NCBI GenBank assembly: GCA_030690175.1
Contig: JAUYHE010000038.1
Location: 1-31,331, forward strand
Reading direction: 5' to 3'
DNA: 31,331 nt
Source: a bacterium
GTDB lineage: Bacteria > Patescibacteriota > Microgenomatia > Woykebacterales > RBG-16-39-9b
Positions 14,836 through 21,984 of this stretch are shown here, piece by piece. A program made the translations under genes and the position numbers. The notes under the pieces were generated by a model. That model did no database searches, had not been told where the DNA came from, and saw only the letters and a program-made list of their open reading frames with translations. Each line of letters opens with the position of its first letter. Position 1 is the first letter of the stretch.

Positions 14836-16527
14836 ATGGCAAAAAAGGCAGGTACAAAATATATCTTCGTTTCTGGTGGTGTAATTTCTGGTATTGGTAA
14901 AGGTGTAGCCACCTCCTCTATAGCCCTACTTATGAAATCCAGGGGTTTTTCCACTACCGCTGTAAAAGCTGATCCTTATCTGAATATAGACGCCGGTACC
15001 CTAAATCCTATTGAGCATGGAGAGGTTTTCGTACTTGATGATGGTATGGAGTGTGATCAGGACCTGGGTAATTACGAACGCTTTCTAAACCAAGATTTAA
15101 ACGCCTCAAACTATATGACTACCGGTCAAATATTTAAGTCAATAATCGATAGAGAAAGAGCATTGGGGTACGAAGGAAAAACCGTAGAATTCTTCCAACA
15201 CCCACCAGAAGAAATAATTAATCGAATCGAGGGTTGCGCCGATAGAAATAAAGCAGAAATTGTTGTCTTTGAAATTGGTGGTACAGTGGGAGAATACCAA
15301 AACCTACTTTATCTAGAGGCTAATAGGCTCTTTAAACTACGTTACCCAGATGATGTTCTGCACGTTCACGTAACTTATCTCCCCACCCCCTCTTCAATAG
15401 GTGAAATGAAATCTAAACCTGCTCAGATGTCTATTCTGGAACTAGCTTCTTCTGGTATAGTAGCCGATTTTGTACTGGCTAGATCTAAGGAAGAGATAGA
15501 TCAAAAAAGAAAAGAGAAAATAGCTATTGCCTGCGGCCTTCAAGTGGAAGACATTTTATCTGCTCCAGACGTGGACAATATTTACAAAGTGCCAATAAAT
15601 CTAGAAGGGCAGAAATACTCAAATATGATTTTAAAAAAATTAGGTCTAGAACCTAGATCATCTGATCTGAAAGAATGGACGAATATGGTGAAAAAGGCGG
15701 AAAAACCGGAGCAAACCGTAAAAATTGCTATGGTAGGTAAGTACTTTAGCACCGGCGATTTTACTCTTTCAGATGCTTATATATCTGTAATTGAGTCCAT
15801 AAAACACGCCGCTACTTTTTACAATACTAAACCAGGAATAGATTGGATCGATTCTTCCCAGATAGAGAGAGACGGAACAGAGGTACTTTCAAAATACGAT
15901 GGTATTATTGTGCCCGGGGGTTTTGGATCTAGAGGTGTGGAAGGAATTATTTCGGCGATAAGATTTGCTAGAGAAAATAAAGTTCCATATTTTGGACTTT
16001 GCTTCGGTATGCAACTGGCTACCGTGGAATTTGCTAGAAATGTTGCCAAATTAGATAAAGCCCACACGACTGAAATAGACTCAAAAACACCCCATCCGGT
16101 GATAGATATAATGACCGATCAGGAAAAACTTTTAGTGGGTCGGGAATATGGAGGAACGATGCGTCTAGGCGCCTTTCCTTGTAAAATAAAAGAAGGTACG
16201 GTTGCACAAAGGGCTTACGCGACTGGTCAAATAATCGAGCGTCACCGACACCGTTATGAATTTAATAATGAGTATCGCCAAACGCTAGAAAAAGCCGGCT
16301 TGGTAATTTCTGGTACTAGCCTAAATGGTAGGCTCGTCGAGATGATCGAATTACCTAGACACCCTTTTTTTATTGGAACTCAGTTTCACCCAGAGTTTAA
16401 ATCCAGACCACTAAAACCACACCCACTTTACAATGAATTTATAAAGGCCTGTTTAAATAATTCGACTAACACAACCGGAGTTGTCAGTGATAGTAATTCA
16501 AAAGTGATTGTCGAGGGAACAAATTAG
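14836..16527 (+). CDS. pyrG: CTP synthase
   Basis: CTP synthase converts UTP to CTP with glutamine nitrogen and ATP. It has 563 residues from ATG 14836. The N-terminal synthetase domain has KYIFVSGGVISGIGKGV, DPYLNIDAGT and EHGEVFVLDDGMECDQDLGNYERF. The C-terminal class I amidotransferase domain has PGGFGSRG, the nucleophile Cys in FGLCFGMQ, and the His-Glu pair in GTQFHPEFKSRP. ATG 14836 is preferred over the TTG at 14833 because it fits the family start (MAKK..KYIFV) and has AGAGGGG 8 bases upstream. It stands alone between ftsZ and an opposing regulator gene. Confidence 0.97.
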   Translation: MAKKAGTKYIFVSGGVISGIGKGVATSSIALLMKSRGFSTTAVKADPYLNIDAGTLNPIEHGEVFVLDDGMECDQDLGNYERFLNQDLNASNYMTTGQIFKSIIDRERALGYEGKTVEFFQHPPEEIINRIEGCADRNKAEIVVFEIGGTVGEYQNLLYLEANRLFKLRYPDDVLHVHVTYLPTPSSIGEMKSKPAQMSILELASSGIVADFVLARSKEEIDQKRKEKIAIACGLQVEDILSAPDVDNIYKVPINLEGQKYSNMILKKLGLEPRSSDLKEWTNMVKKAEKPEQTVKIAMVGKYFSTGDFTLSDAYISVIESIKHAATFYNTKPGIDWIDSSQIERDGTEVLSKYDGIIVPGGFGSRGVEGIISAIRFARENKVPYFGLCFGMQLATVEFARNVAKLDKAHTTEIDSKTPHPVIDIMTDQEKLLVGREYGGTMRLGAFPCKIKEGTVAQRAYATGQIIERHRHRYEFNNEYRQTLEKAGLVISGTSLNGRLVEMIELPRHPFFIGTQFHPEFKSRPLKPHPLYNEFIKACLNNSTNTTGVVSDSNSKVIVEGTN

Positions 16528-16536
16528 TTTCTAAAA

Positions 16537-16567
16537 GAACTCCCTGTCGAGGGCGAACAGGGAGTTC
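16537..16567 (-). terminator. Terminator hairpin between pyrG and the MerR-like gene
   Basis: An 11-base perfect stem (16537-16547 with 16557-16567) closes a 9-base loop. On the - strand the hairpin is followed by TTTT, so it fits best as the end of the regulator transcript. On the + strand there is no T-run, though the hairpin is only 9 bases past the pyrG stop and may also protect that mRNA. Confidence 0.6.
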
Positions 16568-16698
16568 GAGGAAATTTGTAGCTAGTCCAAGCTTATCTAT
16601 TGAGTCCTTAGACTAACAAAAACGTACAATCTTGTTATCAGAAACAAAACTAAGTGTCAACAAGCAAGCAGCAATTTGATTGAGGGATTTATTTTTAT

Positions 16699-17010
16699 CT
16701 AGATTATTCCAGATTCACTAAAGTCCGGAAAAGCAGGTTTTTGAAGACCCACCCCGCTTTTTTCGGCCAAGGTAATAAGTTTTATTATATAAGCTACTCC
16801 CGCTAGATTTACACCCCGCTTATTAGTAAGATAGCGAATGAATTGTAGTTTCTTGATGTCCGACTGTGAAAATCTTCGCCGATTAGTTTTCGTTCGGGAA
16901 GGAACGACTAGCCCTTCCGCCTCATAGATCATTAGTGTCCTCGGGTGTACACCCATTATTTCAGCGGCTACAGAAAGGGTAAATAATGGTTTTGATTCAG
17001 TCGATTTCAT
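16699..17010 (-). CDS. Small MerR-family (HspR-like) DNA-binding regulator
   Basis: From ATG 17010 the protein has 103 residues. The N-terminal winged-helix reads FTLSVAAEIMGVHPRTLMIYEAEGLVVPSRT..NRRRFSQSDIKKLQFI, the standard MerR helix-turn-helix with a wing. The next part, LTNKRGVNLAGVAYIIKL, is shared with HspR-type proteins. There is no separate effector-binding domain and no metal-binding Cys. The upstream frame extension is rejected because the promoter boxes lie within it. The palindrome TGGTA-aaaa-TACCA (17012-17025 on the + strand) sits right before the start and could be an autoregulatory site. Its target is unknown; the nearby KGG-repeat gene is a possibility only by proximity. 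Confidence 0.8.
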   Translation of the reverse strand: MKSTESKPLFTLSVAAEIMGVHPRTLMIYEAEGLVVPSRTKTNRRRFSQSDIKKLQFIRYLTNKRGVNLAGVAYIIKLITLAEKSGVGLQKPAFPDFSESGII

Positions 17011-17029
17011 ATGGTAAAAATACCAATCA

Positions 17030-17058
17030 ATACTACATGATTGTCTGATAGCGTGCAA
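17030..17058 (-). promoter_or_regulatory. Promoter for the MerR-like gene
   Basis: Read on the - strand: TTGCAC (17058-17053), a 17-base spacer and TAGTAT (17035-17030). The start codon follows 19 bases after the -10 box, with the TGGTA/TACCA palindrome between, at the place where transcription would begin. Confidence 0.55.
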
Positions 17059-17132
17059 GTGATAATTCTAGATTTTACATAAAGGCCAGGTTGTTTGTTG
17101 CTTTTTACTTCGGAATTGTTTAATAATAAAAT

Positions 17133-17252
17133 CAAATTATTCAGTTGTGTGGTAAGCCCGTTTGAAAACCCAAAACGGGCCTTATTTAGAACGGATGACG
17201 AGGGTAACACACAACAAAAAACTTGCCGCCTTTTAGGCGGCGGTTTCTTTTT
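17133..17252 (+). ncRNA. Candidate structured small RNA with its own terminator
   Basis: This gene-free stretch has nested pairing: an outer perfect 8-base stem GTTGTGTG (17144-17151) with CACACAAC (17208-17215), enclosing the hairpin GCCCGTTT (17156-17163) with AAACGGGC (17173-17180). It is followed by GCCGCC-tttta-GGCGGC (17225-17241) and GGTTTCTTTTT, a strong intrinsic terminator. A possible promoter is TTGCTT (17098-17103), 17 bases, TAATAA (17121-17126). No known RNA family was recognised; it lacks the SRP, tmRNA and 5S signatures I can check by eye. The 5' end is approximate. It could also be a long leader or an accidental arrangement. Confidence 0.45.
17225..17252. terminator. Strong intrinsic terminator, usable on both strands
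   Basis: The stem GCCGCC/GGCGGC closes a 5-base loop. On the + strand it is followed by TTTCTTTTT. On the - strand the arm is followed by a run of six Ts (the AAAAAA just upstream), so it can isolate the opposing transcripts here. Confidence 0.8.
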
Positions 17253-17269
17253 AGTAATCAACTAACCTC

Positions 17270-17298
17270 TTGACAAATCCTTTACCAAAAGATACAGT
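17270..17298 (+). promoter_or_regulatory. Upstream promoter (P1) of the KGG-repeat gene
   Basis: TTGACA (17270-17275), 17-base spacer, TACAGT (17293-17298). It lies just past the bidirectional terminator and is the first of two tandem promoters 77 bases apart. Confidence 0.6.
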
Positions 17299-17346
17299 AA
17301 TATTGTAAGGTTTCCTACCACCATCGCACTAATATTTGCTTAAATC

Positions 17347-17375
17347 TTGACAAGTAAACAACTTCCATTTATTCT
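17347..17375 (+). promoter_or_regulatory. Downstream promoter (P2) of the KGG-repeat gene
   Basis: TTGACA (17347-17352), 17-base spacer, TATTCT (17370-17375). Transcription would start near 17382, about 10 bases before the Shine-Dalgarno match at 17391. Confidence 0.65.
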
Positions 17376-17390
17376 TATAGTCCTTATCGA

Positions 17391-17444
17391 AAGGAGGTGA
17401 AAATAAAAATTCGACAACTAGAAGTCGGTTTTACCTGTTACTGA
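17391..17444 (+). other. Very strong Shine-Dalgarno site followed by a short frame with no standard start
   Basis: GAAAGGAGGTGA ends at 17400 and is an essentially full match to the 3' end of bacterial 16S rRNA. No ATG, GTG or TTG lies at a normal distance after it. The nearest candidates in one frame are ATA 17403 and ATT 17409, or a GTG at 17397 inside the site itself. That frame runs KIRQLEVGFTCY to TGA 17442-17444, and is in frame with the KGG-repeat gene that starts 30 bases later. It may be a leader peptide, an unusual-codon start, or an N-terminal extension cut by the TGA. Confidence 0.45.
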
Positions 17445-17474
17445 TTGCCGATTGCTTTTTGTCGACAAACAAAC

Positions 17475-17732
17475 ATGCCAATGACCACTGAAGAAGCTGG
17501 AAAGCGAGGTGGGCTTGCCGTTAAAAAGAAATACGGACCATCCTTTTACGCAGAAATTGGTCGAAAGGGAGGTCGCGCCACCAAAAAAACCTATGGTCCA
17601 GAATTTTACTCCATGATCGGCGAAAAAGGCGGAGAAAGAGTGAAGGAAAAGCACGGACCTGCTTTTTACTCCGAAATAGGTAAAAAGGGCGGTAGAACGC
17701 GGGCTCGCAAACAGATGGGGTTTGATTTCTGA
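17475..17732 (+). CDS. Small KGG-motif repeat protein
   Basis: The product has 85 residues and is built from an exact 20-residue period: three units of the form YGPxFYxxIGxKGGxxxKxx at residues 20-39, 40-59 and 60-79, plus a partial first unit with GKRGG. The GG pairs fall at 12-13, 32-33, 52-53 and 72-73. This matches the short KGG (con-10-like or stress-induced) repeat family found in general-stress proteins, whose biochemical role is unclear. The protein is strongly basic and probably cytoplasmic or nucleic-acid associated (inference). ATG 17475 is chosen as the first ATG of the frame; ATG 17481 or an upstream TTG 17445 are alternatives. Two TTGACA promoters and a very strong Shine-Dalgarno site upstream suggest high expression. 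Confidence 0.7.
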   Translation: MPMTTEEAGKRGGLAVKKKYGPSFYAEIGRKGGRATKKTYGPEFYSMIGEKGGERVKEKHGPAFYSEIGKKGGRTRARKQMGFDF

Positions 17733-17753
17733 TGACCAAACGTGACCAAACCT

Positions 17754-17802
17754 TTAGTAACCTTACCCTCGGTTGCTAAGACCCCTCGAGAGGCTCGAGG
17801 GG
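17754..17802 (+). terminator. Two consecutive hairpins after the KGG-repeat gene
   Basis: The first pairs TTAG-t-AACC (17754-17762) with GGTT-g-CTAA (17771-17779). The second is a perfect 9-base stem CCCCTCGAG/CTCGAGGGG (17782-17790 with 17794-17802) with a 3-base loop. No T-run follows, so this is a stable 3' end or mRNA-protecting structure rather than a classical terminator. Confidence 0.5.
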
Positions 17803-17870
17803 AGGACTTATCAGGTAACACGTGTTGTTGATTGGTTAAGTTTTCTTCTGACCTACTTTCGTCTCCTCTT

Positions 17871-17879
17871 TGGTATAAT
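17871..17879 (+). promoter_or_regulatory. Extended -10 promoter element at the head of the ileS repeat leader
   Basis: TGGTATAAT is a perfect extended -10 element (TG, one base, TATAAT). No good -35 box is visible. As upstream of ftsW, the repeat unit starts immediately after the -10 box. Confidence 0.45.
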
Positions 17880-17880
17880 C

Positions 17881-17926
17881 CGCAAGGATTACATCCTGCG
17901 TATTGTTTCCTTGGCAGGATATAACC
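17881..17926 (+). repeat. Third copy of the hairpin repeat, upstream of ileS
   Basis: Bases 17881-17924 are identical to 9160-9203 upstream of ftsW. The hairpin is GATTA-c-ATCCTGC, 14-base loop, GCAGGAT-a-TAACC. It is followed by CGCAAGAT, the start of a second unit that then degenerates. Confidence 0.85.
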
Positions 17927-17979
17927 GCAAGATGTAATATTTCCTCATTACTTGGTACACATCTTTTTATCGATTGATA

Positions 17980-17985
17980 TATAAT
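17980..17985 (+). promoter_or_regulatory. Possible -10 box directly before ileS
   Basis: TATAAT lies only 8 bases before the ileS ATG at 17994, so any transcript from it would be leaderless. No convincing -35 box is present, and no Shine-Dalgarno site precedes the ATG. Confidence 0.35.
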
Positions 17986-17993
17986 AAGAAATT

Positions 17994-20834
17994 ATGTTTA
18001 GACCGGTTTCTCCTAGGATAAGTTTTCCGGAACTAGAAGAAGAAATCTTAAAGTTTTGGCAAAAAGAAGGCGTATTCAAGAAATCTCTTAAGAAAAATAA
18101 AGATAAGAAGAGATTTGTTTTTTATGAGGGCCCACCAACAGCCAATGGTAAGCCTGGTGTACACCACGTTTTAGCCAGGTCATTCAAAGATATTATCTGT
18201 CGCTACAAAACAATGCAGGGTTTTTTGGTAGAAAGGAAAGGTGGTTGGGATACACACGGTCTGCCTGTAGAACTAGAAGTTGAGAAGCAGCTTGGGATAA
18301 GCGGTAAACAAGATATATTGAATTTGAAACATGACCCTGCCAAATCAGATGAGGACAATCAAAGAGATTCGATCAAATACTTCAACCAACTTTGTAAGGA
18401 AAATGTTTTTAAATATGTCAAGGACTGGAAGGAAATTACCGACAGGATTGGCTTTTGGATTGATATGGAGGATCCTTATGTAACCCTCGACAACCGTTAT
18501 ATTGAAACTGTTTGGTGGTCTTTAAAAAAGATTTGGGAAGCTGGTCTTTTAGTCGCCGATTATAAAGTGGCACCATATTGTCCCCGTTGCGGCACTCCTC
18601 TTTCTTCTCATGAAGTTGCCTTGGGTTATAAAGATAATGTTCCAGACCCTTCCGTTTACGTTAAGTTTGAATTGGTTGATGAGCCAGGAACATTTTTCCT
18701 AGTCTGGACAACTACTCCTTGGACGCTTCCGGGAAATGTTGCTTTAGCGGTAGGCGAAAATATTAAGTATGTTAAAGTGAACGTGGGTAAAGAAAAATTT
18801 ATCCTTGCCAAATTCTGCGTTAAAGAAGTAATCAAAGACTCTTTTGAGATAGAAAAAGAATTGACGGCGGAAGAACTGGTCGGAAAGCAATACAAGCCTC
18901 TTTACCAATTTATTCCCCTCGATAAAAAAGCGCATTATGTAGCAGAGGCAGACTTTGCCACCGAAGAAGAAGGAACAGGCATAGTTCATACTGCTGTAAT
19001 GTATGGAGAAGAAGATTTTGATCTGGGTAAAAAACTAAATCTACCAATGAAGCATTTAGTGAATAACAAGGGAGAGTTTGTATCTGAAGCTGGGGCTTTT
19101 GCTGGTAAGTTTGTGAAGAAAGCAGATAAAGATATCATTGTCGACTTGGAAAAAAGAGGACTGCTCTATAAATCAGAAACAATTAAGCACACTTATCCTT
19201 TCTGCTGGCGGTGCGAAACACCTCTTCTTTATTACGCTCTTGACTCTTGGTTTATCAAAACGACTGCTGTCAAGGACAAACTGATTAAAAATAATCAGAA
19301 AATTAACTGGGTTCCCGGTCATGTTAAGAATGGTCGAATGGGTGAGTGGTTGGAGAGCCTTAAGGATTGGAATTTGTCAAGAAATAGGTTTTGGGGGACT
19401 CCTTTGCCCATTTGGAAATGTCCAAAGGGCCACCTTAGGGTAATAGGCAGCGCCCAAGAACTAGGGTTGGATATAAAGGACAAGGATTTAGACCTCCATA
19501 GGCCATTTATTGATGCTGTCACAATTCAATGTGAAGAATGTGCTGAGACAATGAGTAGACTTTCTCCTGTAATAGATGTTTGGTTTGATTCTGGATCGAT
19601 GCCTTATGCTCAGTGGCATTACCCCTTCGAAAATAATCAAACGTTCAAAGAGTGGTACCCCGCCGATTACATCTGCGAAGCGATGGATCAGACTAGAGGA
19701 TGGTTTTATACACTGTTAGCGACAGCTACCTTGTTGGAAAAGGCAGGCGAAGTAAAGGAAGGCTATCCTTATGAAAACGTGATCAGCCTTGGCCTTGTTT
19801 TGGATGAAAAAGGCCAGAAGATGAGTAAAAGCCGTGGTAATGTAGTTGATCCCTGGGAAGCTATCGGTACCGCCGGAGCGGATGCTATGAGGTGGTACTT
19901 TTTTTCCTCTACAACTGCAGGAAACGAGTATCGTTTTTCCATTCGGTTGGTTGAAGATGTGATTAAGAGATTTTTCCTTACTCTCTGGAATTCCTATGTC
20001 TTTTTCGTTACTTATGCCAATATTGATGGTTGGTCGTTAGGTAAAGAGGTAGTTACGAGTAAGAATATCCTTGATCAGTGGGTCTTGTCTGAGCTTGACA
20101 ACCTTATTGAAAAAGTTACGGCTGATTTTAGTAATTATAATGTGACTGGAGCCAGCCGAAGGATCGAAGATTTCGTGGTAAATAAAATTTCTACGTGGTA
20201 CCTTCGCCGGAGTAGAAATAGAGTAGGTCCTACCAATTTAGATTCTGAGGATAAAGATTATTTTTATCAAACCACTTATGAAGTTTTAATCACGGTGGCG
20301 AAATTACTTGCCCCCTTTGCTCCATTTATTAGCGAAAAAATATACAGAGGGTTGACCTCATCACTATCTGTCCATCTCGAAGATTGGCCAAAGCCACAGA
20401 AACGATATAAAGCAGAATATGAGGAATTAATGGAAAAGTCGAGGCTGATTACTACGCTCGGGCACGCTAAGCGAAAAGAGGCTGGAATCAAAGTGCGGCA
20501 ACCTCTAAAAAAGATTTCTATACCCTCGGGTTATGAAGTACCGAAAGAATATTTAAACCTTGTTTTAAGTGAGCTAAATATTAAAGAAGCAGAATTCACA
20601 AAGACCGAAGAGATGTCACTTGATACGAAGGTTACAAAAGAGCTTAAAGCAGAAGGAGCTGCACGAGAGCTTATTCGGGAAGTACAGGAAGCCAGAAAAA
20701 AGGCTGGTGTTACCTTTAGTGACGAGGTATTAGTTTACTTACCATCTTGGCCAAGGGAGTTTGGAGAATTGATAAAACGGGAGACATTGGCGAAAAAACT
20801 GCTGCGTGGCGATACGATAAAGATCCAGAAATAG
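17994..20834 (+). CDS. ileS: Isoleucyl-tRNA synthetase, IleRS2 (eukaryote-like) type with GVHH in place of HIGH
   Basis: IleRS charges tRNA-Ile. The protein has 946 residues. The catalytic domain has GPPTANGKPGVHHVLAR, then KGGWDTHGLPVELEVEK, which is the IleRS2 form (IleRS1 has PGWDxHGLPIE). The signature HIGH position reads G55-V56-H57-H58, so the first and third residues are exchanged. KMSKS is intact at residues 609-613. The editing domain lies between, with VWTTTPWTLPGN and a GTGIVHTA segment. Zn-type pairs CPRC, CWRC and CEEC are visible. The C-terminal anticodon domain is present. IleRS2 enzymes are known to resist mupirocin, and GxHH variants to do so most strongly. rodA follows after 9 bases. 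Confidence 0.95.
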   Translation: MFRPVSPRISFPELEEEILKFWQKEGVFKKSLKKNKDKKRFVFYEGPPTANGKPGVHHVLARSFKDIICRYKTMQGFLVERKGGWDTHGLPVELEVEKQLGISGKQDILNLKHDPAKSDEDNQRDSIKYFNQLCKENVFKYVKDWKEITDRIGFWIDMEDPYVTLDNRYIETVWWSLKKIWEAGLLVADYKVAPYCPRCGTPLSSHEVALGYKDNVPDPSVYVKFELVDEPGTFFLVWTTTPWTLPGNVALAVGENIKYVKVNVGKEKFILAKFCVKEVIKDSFEIEKELTAEELVGKQYKPLYQFIPLDKKAHYVAEADFATEEEGTGIVHTAVMYGEEDFDLGKKLNLPMKHLVNNKGEFVSEAGAFAGKFVKKADKDIIVDLEKRGLLYKSETIKHTYPFCWRCETPLLYYALDSWFIKTTAVKDKLIKNNQKINWVPGHVKNGRMGEWLESLKDWNLSRNRFWGTPLPIWKCPKGHLRVIGSAQELGLDIKDKDLDLHRPFIDAVTIQCEECAETMSRLSPVIDVWFDSGSMPYAQWHYPFENNQTFKEWYPADYICEAMDQTRGWFYTLLATATLLEKAGEVKEGYPYENVISLGLVLDEKGQKMSKSRGNVVDPWEAIGTAGADAMRWYFFSSTTAGNEYRFSIRLVEDVIKRFFLTLWNSYVFFVTYANIDGWSLGKEVVTSKNILDQWVLSELDNLIEKVTADFSNYNVTGASRRIEDFVVNKISTWYLRRSRNRVGPTNLDSEDKDYFYQTTYEVLITVAKLLAPFAPFISEKIYRGLTSSLSVHLEDWPKPQKRYKAEYEELMEKSRLITTLGHAKRKEAGIKVRQPLKKISIPSGYEVPKEYLNLVLSELNIKEAEFTKTEEMSLDTKVTKELKAEGAARELIREVQEARKKAGVTFSDEVLVYLPSWPREFGELIKRETLAKKLLRGDTIKIQK

Positions 20835-20843
20835 AAATAAGTT

Positions 20844-21917
20844 ATGGCCAAATTTTTTGGTAGAATAGATTTATTACTACTTCTTCCTGCTATTTTGCTT
20901 TCCGCGTTGGGTTTAATGCTTATTTACAGTACTTCTTTTGAAAGCGACCCGTCTTTTTTTGTTCGCCAAACAGGTTATTTAGTTTTTGCGATAATGACCT
21001 TTATAATTCTTAGCCAATTGGATTTCAAATCTCTTAGCTATCTATCACCGTTTGTTTATGTTTTTGTAATTTTACTATTAATAGTTACCTTTATTGTAGG
21101 TATAGAGGTAAGAGGATCGGTGCGCTGGCTTGATCTTGGGTTTGTCACTATTCAAGGAGCTGAATTAGCCAAGCCCGCAATTGTTCTTTTTTTGGCGCAT
21201 TTTTTTACAGGGTTTCCAACATCTAATTTCAGGAACTTTCTATTCTCTTTCGTCTTAATAATAATTCCCATCATAATAATCGCTAAACAGCCAGATTTAA
21301 GTAATAGTCTAGTTTTGTTTTCAACCTGGTTCTTCATGGTATTTATTTCTGGAGTAAATCTAGTCTATCTATCGGTGGGTGCTGGAGCGGTACTGATCGC
21401 AGTGCCGTTTATCTGGAACCTTTTTTTAAAGACCTACCAAAAAAACCGTCTTTTGGCTTTTTTAAATCCAAATATAGATCCTCAAGGAGTCAGCTACAAT
21501 ATTGTTCAGGCTTTGATCGCCTTGGGTAGCGGCCAATTAACTGGAAAGGGCCTGGGGCGTGGTACCCAATCTCATTTGAATTTCTTGCCAGAAGGCAGAA
21601 CCGATTTTATCTTTTCAGTTGCCGGAGAGGAGTTGGGTTTTATTGGTGTTGCCTTGATTATTTTAATCTTCGCTTTTTTAATTTACCGAGTTATTAAAAG
21701 TGCAGCGAAGTCAATTAATAAAGAAACCAAACTATTTATTTATGGTACCGCCTTTATTTTAGCGACCCAGTTTTTCATAAATGCGGCAATGAACATGGGT
21801 ATTTTTCCAGTAAGTGGAGTGACTTTGCCTTTCATTTCTTTCGGTGGCAGTTCGATCGTATCAATGTTTATTTTACTAGGACTCGTGCAAGCGGCCGCGA
21901 ATCAAACTAATAAATGA
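20844..21917 (+). CDS. rodA: SEDS-family peptidoglycan polymerase, RodA-like
   Basis: The protein has 357 residues with about ten hydrophobic helices. SEDS motifs are YSTS near helix 1, VRWLDLGFVTIQGAELAKPA, KQPDLSNSLVLF, AFLNPNIDPQGVSYNIVQALIALGSG, and LPEGRTDFIFSVAGEELGFIG. The loop motif is QGAE rather than the common QPSE. TLPFISFGGSSI near the C terminus is conserved. It is called RodA because the dcw-located ftsW is already present and RodA commonly sits outside that cluster. RodA polymerises lipid II for side-wall growth with a class B PBP, none of which is in this window. The start ATG 20844 lies 9 bases after ileS. Confidence 0.82.
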   Translation: MAKFFGRIDLLLLLPAILLSALGLMLIYSTSFESDPSFFVRQTGYLVFAIMTFIILSQLDFKSLSYLSPFVYVFVILLLIVTFIVGIEVRGSVRWLDLGFVTIQGAELAKPAIVLFLAHFFTGFPTSNFRNFLFSFVLIIIPIIIIAKQPDLSNSLVLFSTWFFMVFISGVNLVYLSVGAGAVLIAVPFIWNLFLKTYQKNRLLAFLNPNIDPQGVSYNIVQALIALGSGQLTGKGLGRGTQSHLNFLPEGRTDFIFSVAGEELGFIGVALIILIFAFLIYRVIKSAAKSINKETKLFIYGTAFILATQFFINAAMNMGIFPVSGVTLPFISFGGSSIVSMFILLGLVQAAANQTNK

Positions 21918-21932
21918 TGCAGTTTTTGCCAG

Positions 21933-21961
21933 TTGACAGCCTAGTTTGTAGCCTATATTAT
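21933..21961 (+). promoter_or_regulatory. Promoter for rplU-rpmA-parB
   Basis: Consensus TTGACA (21933-21938), an exact 17-base spacer and TATTAT (21956-21961). A Shine-Dalgarno site TTAGGAG precedes ATG 21985. Confidence 0.7.
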
Positions 21962-21984
21962 TTAACCACTGTTAGGAGATCTCG

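Noticed and set aside
17800..17993. T-box riboswitch in front of ileS
   Set aside because: No T-box sequence (AGGGTGGNACCGCG) or specifier stem was found; the leader holds the shared hairpin repeat instead.
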